Part shown: in pieces, positions 60,901 through 64,000 of the stretch
Layout: every line of letters begins with the position of its first letter
Position numbering within the stretch: position 1 is the stretch's first letter
NCBI GenBank assembly: GCA_964020085.1
Contig: OZ026601.1
Coordinates: 9,386,835-9,450,834, forward strand
Source of the DNA: Micromussa lordhowensis
Taxonomy: Eukaryota; Cnidaria; Anthozoa; Scleractinia; Lobophylliidae
DNA: 64,000 nucleotides
Reading direction: 5' to 3'
Translations under genes and position numbers: made by a program
The notes under the pieces: model-generated
Database searches by the model: none
What the model was told of the DNA's origin: nothing
Seen by the model: the letters and a program-made list of their open reading frames with translations, nothing else

Positions 60901-63361
60901 CAGGAAGTGATGTTGATCCTCGAACGTTTTTCTCCGATTTTGCTCAAGCGAAAGCAGCGTGGTAGTTAATCAAAATCTGTGTCACTTAAAAAAAGTTTAA
61001 GTTCATGCATCGTCTGGGTCAACGAAAAAAAAGCAAATATTGGGGGAAATGTCTAGAATTTTTACAGTTATTTTTTTTTATGTAGAAATTGGGGCTCAGG
61101 AGATTGACATTTAATTTAAATCCCCAACCGACTTGCCATCGCTTTTAAGGACTTCTTAGTTGTGCAAATGAGTTCAAAAGAAAAGAGAAATTCTTTGTCT
61201 CCCCTTCCCTTATTGTCCATATTCTCTTGTCCCTCGTCATTTCTCCTTTCCACCCCCGATTCTTTTTCTCTTCTCCTTCTCCTCACTTTACCAGCTACTC
61301 GATTCACATAACTATTGTATGGTTTGTTGTAGGAGTCAGATTACTTCACTCCACAAGGCGAGTTTCGTGTGGACTCTGCTGGTTCGCCCATCTTGTTAAA
61401 CTGCCTCATGTACAAGATGTGTTATTATCGCTTTGGAGAGATGCAGGTAAGCTGGCTGAACTTGTTAGTACACAGATTTTAGTGCACGAAAGACCCAGTA
61501 CAGGTTTACATACCTTGCACTGAAAATCTCAACCTGCCAAAGTATTCTACATTCATATTGGTAAAACATTTAATAATATTGTGCTGACAGCGCGACGAAT
61601 TGGAGCGAAAGCAAAAAAAAATTGACAAAGCAGGGGGAGGTGGTGCTTTTCCCCACCACACCCTGCTTCTTCGATTATTTTTTTCTCTCTCGCTCCAATT
61701 TGCGCGCGGCCAGAATCGCACAGGAACGCTCGCTGCGCAGGCTGCCTCTGCTCCCAAACAAACCTAACGCCTGGAGGGGGCCAGTAAAATACTTTCAGCG
61801 CCTACCTCCACGATATTTCTTACCTCTGGTGTGAAGTTCAAGAAGTACCTTCACTTCTTCTAGAATCATTGACGTGCTTTGGAAACTATTCTGATTGAAA
61901 CTCCGTTTTCTTTCCAGCTGGACTTTCGGTCTCCATCTGGTTTCGACCGGACTCGTAACGTAGAAATTGGAAATAAGAACTTCCAGCTAGAGCATTTAGA
62001 AGAAGCTTTCACTTCTGAACATTGGCTAGTCAGAATTTACAGGTAAGCTATCTTTAACAAGCAATGTTTTGCCTATCAACTTCTCTCATATCCCGTATCA
62101 GAATATTGTACAAACCTTGTAGCACGAAATTTTAACCCTAACCCTAAGGGTTTTTTTTTCCACGATCCGCAAAATAAGCGTTGCCGCAAAAAAAATTCTC
62201 CGCAAAAGCTTACACCACTGGCAAAATTATACATACAAAGCTCGCGTGTAGAATCTTGTTGATGTGATTTACTTAAAACGTCTCTTTTTATAAAACGATA
62301 AAGTTGCCTATAATACACTACAGGTGTAACTGCTAACAAGGTTACAGAAAAGGATCGTCTGAAGATAGTATCAGCCAGGGCCAAAAAAAAAAACCGATGA
62401 AAATGTTGTATTTCAATTAAACGCGATTTTCTGAAGACCGCAAAAATTTAATCCCAGCTCGAAAAGTCTTTCGAAATCGCGAAAAGTAGTTCCCGCGAAC
62501 ACAAAATCGCCGATCCCCAAACTCCCGCAAAAATCTCGTATCACACAGTATACTTCTCTTAAGGTTCATTTTAAAGGATTTTCGCTTGGTAGTAAGATCG
62601 ATTCAATACCTCAATTCTCTATTTGTCTTTTTCAAATTTCCAATCTAAGCAATTAACTCGAGCTCGTTTTGTATCTACAGGGTTAAAGATTACGCGAATC
62701 GAGTCAAGAGCGGTGTACCTATGAGGATAACAAATTTAAAACCAAGAAACAAGTATATTCCTCGGCGGGTAGGTTTAATCTGATGTGTGGATATTTTATA
62801 CATGCACACAGCCCCTTTTAATCTTCACTAATAACAGTTGGATGTTTCCCTATTCGTGGGAATTACGTTAAATTCCTTGGTATTCCTATAGCATATATCC
62901 CTGCTTCCCCCTGGGGTCAACCCCAATATATCCCTGCTTTCCCGTTGTGTCTTCCCCCATATATCCCTGCTTTCCTCTGGGTCTTTCCCCCCATATATCC
63001 CTTGTTTTCCCTGGGGTCTTTCTCCAATATATCCCTGCTTTAGCCCGAGGTCTTCCTCCATATATCCCTTGCTTCCCCTTGTGTCTTTCTCCCATATATC
63101 CCTGCTTTTCCCTGGGGTCTTTCCTCCATATGCCTGCTTTCCCCTGGGGTTTACCCCAAAAGATGGCAGTGCATAATAAGCGTATGGCGTCAGGTACAAC
63201 GTCGAAACATTTCACTAAAATTATTTCTGCCTTCTATGTTTGCTTTTCAGAATAATAGGAAAGGATACATTAAACATAAAGTGAACGTTATTCAAGGCAA
63301 GCGAGTTCAACAAAAAGGCAAAAAGAAGAGCAAAGCCAAGAAAGCCAGGAAAAGCACATGA
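43779..63361 (+). CDS. STT3B: Oligosaccharyltransferase catalytic subunit STT3B, complete, 20 coding exons
   Basis: STT3 transfers the dolichol-linked glycan to Asn in N-X-S/T sequons inside the ER lumen (family knowledge). Exons: 43779-43972, 46940-47048, 47563-47672, 48153-48241, 48878-48966, 49662-49727, 50736-50835, 52874-52972, 53126-53272, 53581-53629, 53845-53999, 55231-55463, 56517-56725, 57573-57644, 58778-58877, 60546-60719, 61333-61446, 61918-62042, 62681-62768, 63251-63361. All borders are AG/GT and in phase: 2433 bp, 810 aa, against about 826 in human STT3B. Motifs: HEFDPW with metal-binding Asp63, SVSEHQPT with Glu365, catalytic WWDYG at 578-582, then [11 protein letters not shown]. 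Many hydrophobic membrane spans precede a lumenal C-terminal domain. The N-terminus [16 protein letters not shown], the acidic insert in exon 12 and the very basic tail in exon 20 match STT3B rather than STT3A. The upstream in-frame GTG at 43761 is not needed; ATG 43779 is the start. The introns carry many MITEs. Confidence 0.97.
44200..45890. other. STT3B intron 1, first part
   Basis: Nothing recognisable was seen. The short frames here have no splice context and no conserved pattern. Confidence 0.45.
46068..46169. repeat. Two-copy tandem repeat of about 50 bp in STT3B intron 1
   Basis: TTTTAGCACAGGCGCTTTGA followed by ACACGAAGCAGCAGTA is repeated as TTTGAGCACAGGCGTTCTGA followed by ACACCAAGCAGAAGAC. 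Nearby, AATCACGTGCAG occurs at about 46281 and 46386, and a small palindrome GCGGGC...GCCCGC lies at 45907. Confidence 0.55.
47855..48074. mobile_element. 220-bp MITE with CAGGGCTCGAAAAAA ends
   Basis: CAGGGCTCGAAAAAA at the left and TTTTTTCGAGCCCTG at the right are inverted. The terminal CAGGGCTC is shared with the 0.9-kb elements, so it may belong to the same superfamily. No clear target duplication was found. It is in STT3B intron 3. Confidence 0.7.
50208..50311. mobile_element. 104-bp palindromic MITE in STT3B intron 6
   Basis: GCAGTCTCGTTCCCAGGCTC at the left pairs with GAGTCTGGGAATGAGGTTGC at the right, followed inwards by CTCTCTCCTCTGCC and its complement. Arms are about 33 bp. Confidence 0.75.
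51406..52268 (-). mobile_element. 0.9-kb hAT-like non-autonomous element, copy 2
   Basis: It has the same 15-bp CAGGGCTCAAAATAA ends as 34142-35033 and the same interior in the opposite orientation. CTGGT directly flanks both ends as a 5-bp target duplication. It lies in STT3B intron 7. Confidence 0.85.
54700..55010. mobile_element. Cluster of hairpins in STT3B intron 11
   Basis: Inverted arms TTACATTACCGCACGTGGAT and ATCCACAAGCGGGCATGTAA bound a 129-bp palindrome (54700-54828) with GAGTGAACGAGTGAGATATC-type centre repeats. TTTATTATATAAACACCGG (about 54833) then faces TGGTGTTTATATAATAAAG (about 54988), around two copies of CTTCACGTGTGAAGAT. It may be one composite element. Confidence 0.6.
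56786..57200. mobile_element. Tc1/mariner-like MITE, 411 bp
   Basis: The element runs from CAGTCGAACTTCCACTAACG to AGGTTCGACTG with TA directly outside both ends, the target duplication of the Tc1/mariner group. AACGGCCA/CGGCCAC motifs recur inside. It lies in STT3B intron 13. A relative is at 63503-63663. Confidence 0.65.
57886..58341. mobile_element. 456-bp MITE in STT3B intron 14
   Basis: ACCCGCTTTCAGTGTTAGTG and TCTTTCGACAT at the left pair with ATGTCGAAAGATG and AACAGTGAAAGCGGGT at the right, so the ends are inverted over about 45 bp with small gaps. Several CGAACTCGA-like motifs lie inside. Confidence 0.7.
59044..59717. mobile_element. 674-bp foldback element in STT3B intron 15
   Basis: CCCGGTTCAGACGCCGATCT at the left faces AGATCGCCTTCTGAACCGGG at the right. 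Pairing continues inward through TTAATTGATTCAGACGCCG, GAACGGCTATTTC, GCGTTCC and TGCATAA blocks, with an axis near 59380. Another copy of the end sequence starts at about 59308, so a second element is probably nested at the centre. Confidence 0.75.
60225..60454. mobile_element. 230-bp MITE in STT3B intron 15
   Basis: GGGGCCCGTTTCTCGAA at the left and TTCGAGAAACGGGCCCC at the right are exact inverted ends. GAAGTTTCCGGGGCT/AGGTCCCCAAAAGTTT sit next to them. It lies about 90 bp upstream of STT3B exon 16. Confidence 0.75.
61716..61742. repeat. Isolated Mutator-like terminal sequence
   Basis: CGCACAGGAACGCTCGCTGC-GCAGGCT matches the right terminal repeat of the 39.1-40.4 kb element (CGCACAGGAACGCTTGCTAC-GCAGGCT). 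An inverted stretch GCGACGAATTGGAGCGAAAG (about 61593) faces CTCGCTCCAATTTGCGCGCG (about 61689). It may be the end of a decayed family member in STT3B intron 17. Confidence 0.5.
62891..63158. repeat. Minisatellite in the last STT3B intron
   Basis: About eight imperfect units of 30-34 bp share ATATATCCCTGCTTTCCC followed by TGGGGTCTTTC. Minus-strand frames through it (for example [18 protein letters not shown]) simply translate the repeat and are not a gene. Confidence 0.85.
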
Positions 63362-64000
63362 CTGACTGACCCCGTCATGTAAAACACAACGGACGTTCTC
63401 CGTACTCAGAAAACCGCGCGCGAAAAATTCGTAGACTAACTGCGGTATTAGGTTGAAATTGTTTTAGTATATTATTTTAGGTGTTTCATTAGTTTGTTTG
63501 TGCAGTCGAACCTCTCCTTGCGGAAACCTCCATATTAAACACGGACATCTCTATAGTGCGGACAGTTCGCGTGGTCCTGGAGGAAGTCACAGTCATACGG
63601 ACACGCCCATAGTACCTAAGCTCAGCTCAGTCTCTTTGGTGTCCGTATTAAGAGGTTCCACTGTGCTTCCTCATGCATGACACTGTCACGTAATTTAAAA
63701 GGATTGCGTTACAAGGAATGATTGCGTTATCGGTTGTCCAAAGGGACTTCGTTTTATGTCTTAGAAACCATTTTGACTAAAATTTCGCTTTAAAAATATT
63801 AGAAACTAGACCTCGATTCGTAGTACCTGACCACGACACGGTATTCTCCAAACTCAGCTCTAAACTAAACTCCGCGAGTTTAACAGACTCGCTGGGCGTA
63901 AACTAGCCAAGAATGTTAAAATGCAGAACAATGTCTTTTATGTAAAAAGTTCTTCAGAGGTGGTGTGAAATTACAAGTTATTTTATTGTTTTTGGTTGAA
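63362..64000. other. Downstream of STT3B
   Basis: It contains the putative 3'UTR and the 161-bp MITE at 63503-63663. I found no canonical AATAAA close to the stop codon; the transcript end is not resolved. Confidence 0.4.
63503..63663. mobile_element. Short MITE related to 56786-57200, downstream of STT3B
   Basis: CAGTCGAACCTCT at the left and AGAGGTTCCACTG at the right are inverted ends. GACATCTCTATAGTGCGGAC-like units lie inside. It is 161 bp and starts 142 bp past the STT3B stop, so it may contribute to the 3'UTR. Confidence 0.55.

Noticed and set aside
62130..62152. Telomere-like TTAACCCTAACCCTAAGGG
   Set aside because: Only two to three units in an intron; too short for an interstitial telomere claim.
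62828..63255. Overlapping frames of 102-123 aa on both strands near the end of STT3B
   Set aside because: They are translations of the minisatellite and its edges; repeated units such as KQGYMGE follow the DNA period.
1..64000. CRISPR arrays, operons, ribosome-binding sites, rRNA genes
   Set aside because: Intron-containing animal genes dominate; no direct-repeat arrays with unique spacers, bacterial-style gene clusters or rRNA sequence were seen.

Overview
The window is animal nuclear DNA. It has AT-rich intergenic and intronic sequence, GT-AG introns with pyrimidine-tract acceptors, small exons and very many short inverted-repeat elements. The gene products and the mix of mobile elements (Penelope-like fragments with hammerhead-type motifs, many MITEs, a tRNA-derived SINE) fit a cnidarian, most likely an anthozoan such as a coral. 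The organism call is inference; no marker in the window proves it.

Three host genes can be rebuilt exon by exon. (1) A complete PIP4K2-type phosphatidylinositol-5-phosphate 4-kinase lies on the minus strand, 28903 down to 8525, in 9 coding exons (1263 bp, 420 aa). (2) A BOULE/DAZ-family RNA-binding protein lies on the minus strand, 38407 to 32181. Its RRM exons are clear, its C-terminal exons are small, and one exon was not found. (3) A complete STT3B, the catalytic subunit of oligosaccharyltransferase, lies on the plus strand, 43779 to 63361, in 20 coding exons (2433 bp, 810 aa). BOULE and STT3B are head-to-head about 5.4 kb apart. BOULE and PIP4K2 are in tandem about 3.3 kb apart. Nothing suggests the three work in one pathway: they act in phosphoinositide signalling, germline RNA control and ER N-glycosylation.

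The striking content is mobile. The last PIP4K2 intron is swollen to 11.4 kb by a 7.9-kb TTAA-flanked element (11446-19345). Its two 2446-bp arms are almost perfect inverted copies around an asymmetric 3.0-kb spacer. The two sides carry the same first exon of an unrecognised multi-exon gene but continue into different second exons, as if two differently deleted copies had been joined head to head. Between BOULE and STT3B lies a family with TAGCCTGC termini and perfect 9-bp target duplications (Mutator-like). One 1.24-kb member carries a RecQ-like helicase fragment and a retroelement fragment. Two traces of Penelope-type hammerhead ribozyme sequence (42.7 kb and 24.9 kb) and a GIY-YIG fragment (22 kb) show past Penelope activity. 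Two inverted copies of an ~0.9-kb element with CAGGGCTC termini and 5-bp target duplications sit in BOULE and STT3B introns.

Layout: 1-8524, gene-free repeats downstream of PIP4K2; 8525-28903, PIP4K2; 28904-32180, gene-free with MITEs; 32181-38407, BOULE; 38408-43778, gene-free with Mutator-like elements and the hammerhead relic; 43779-63361, STT3B; 63362-64000, downstream region with one short inverted-repeat element.
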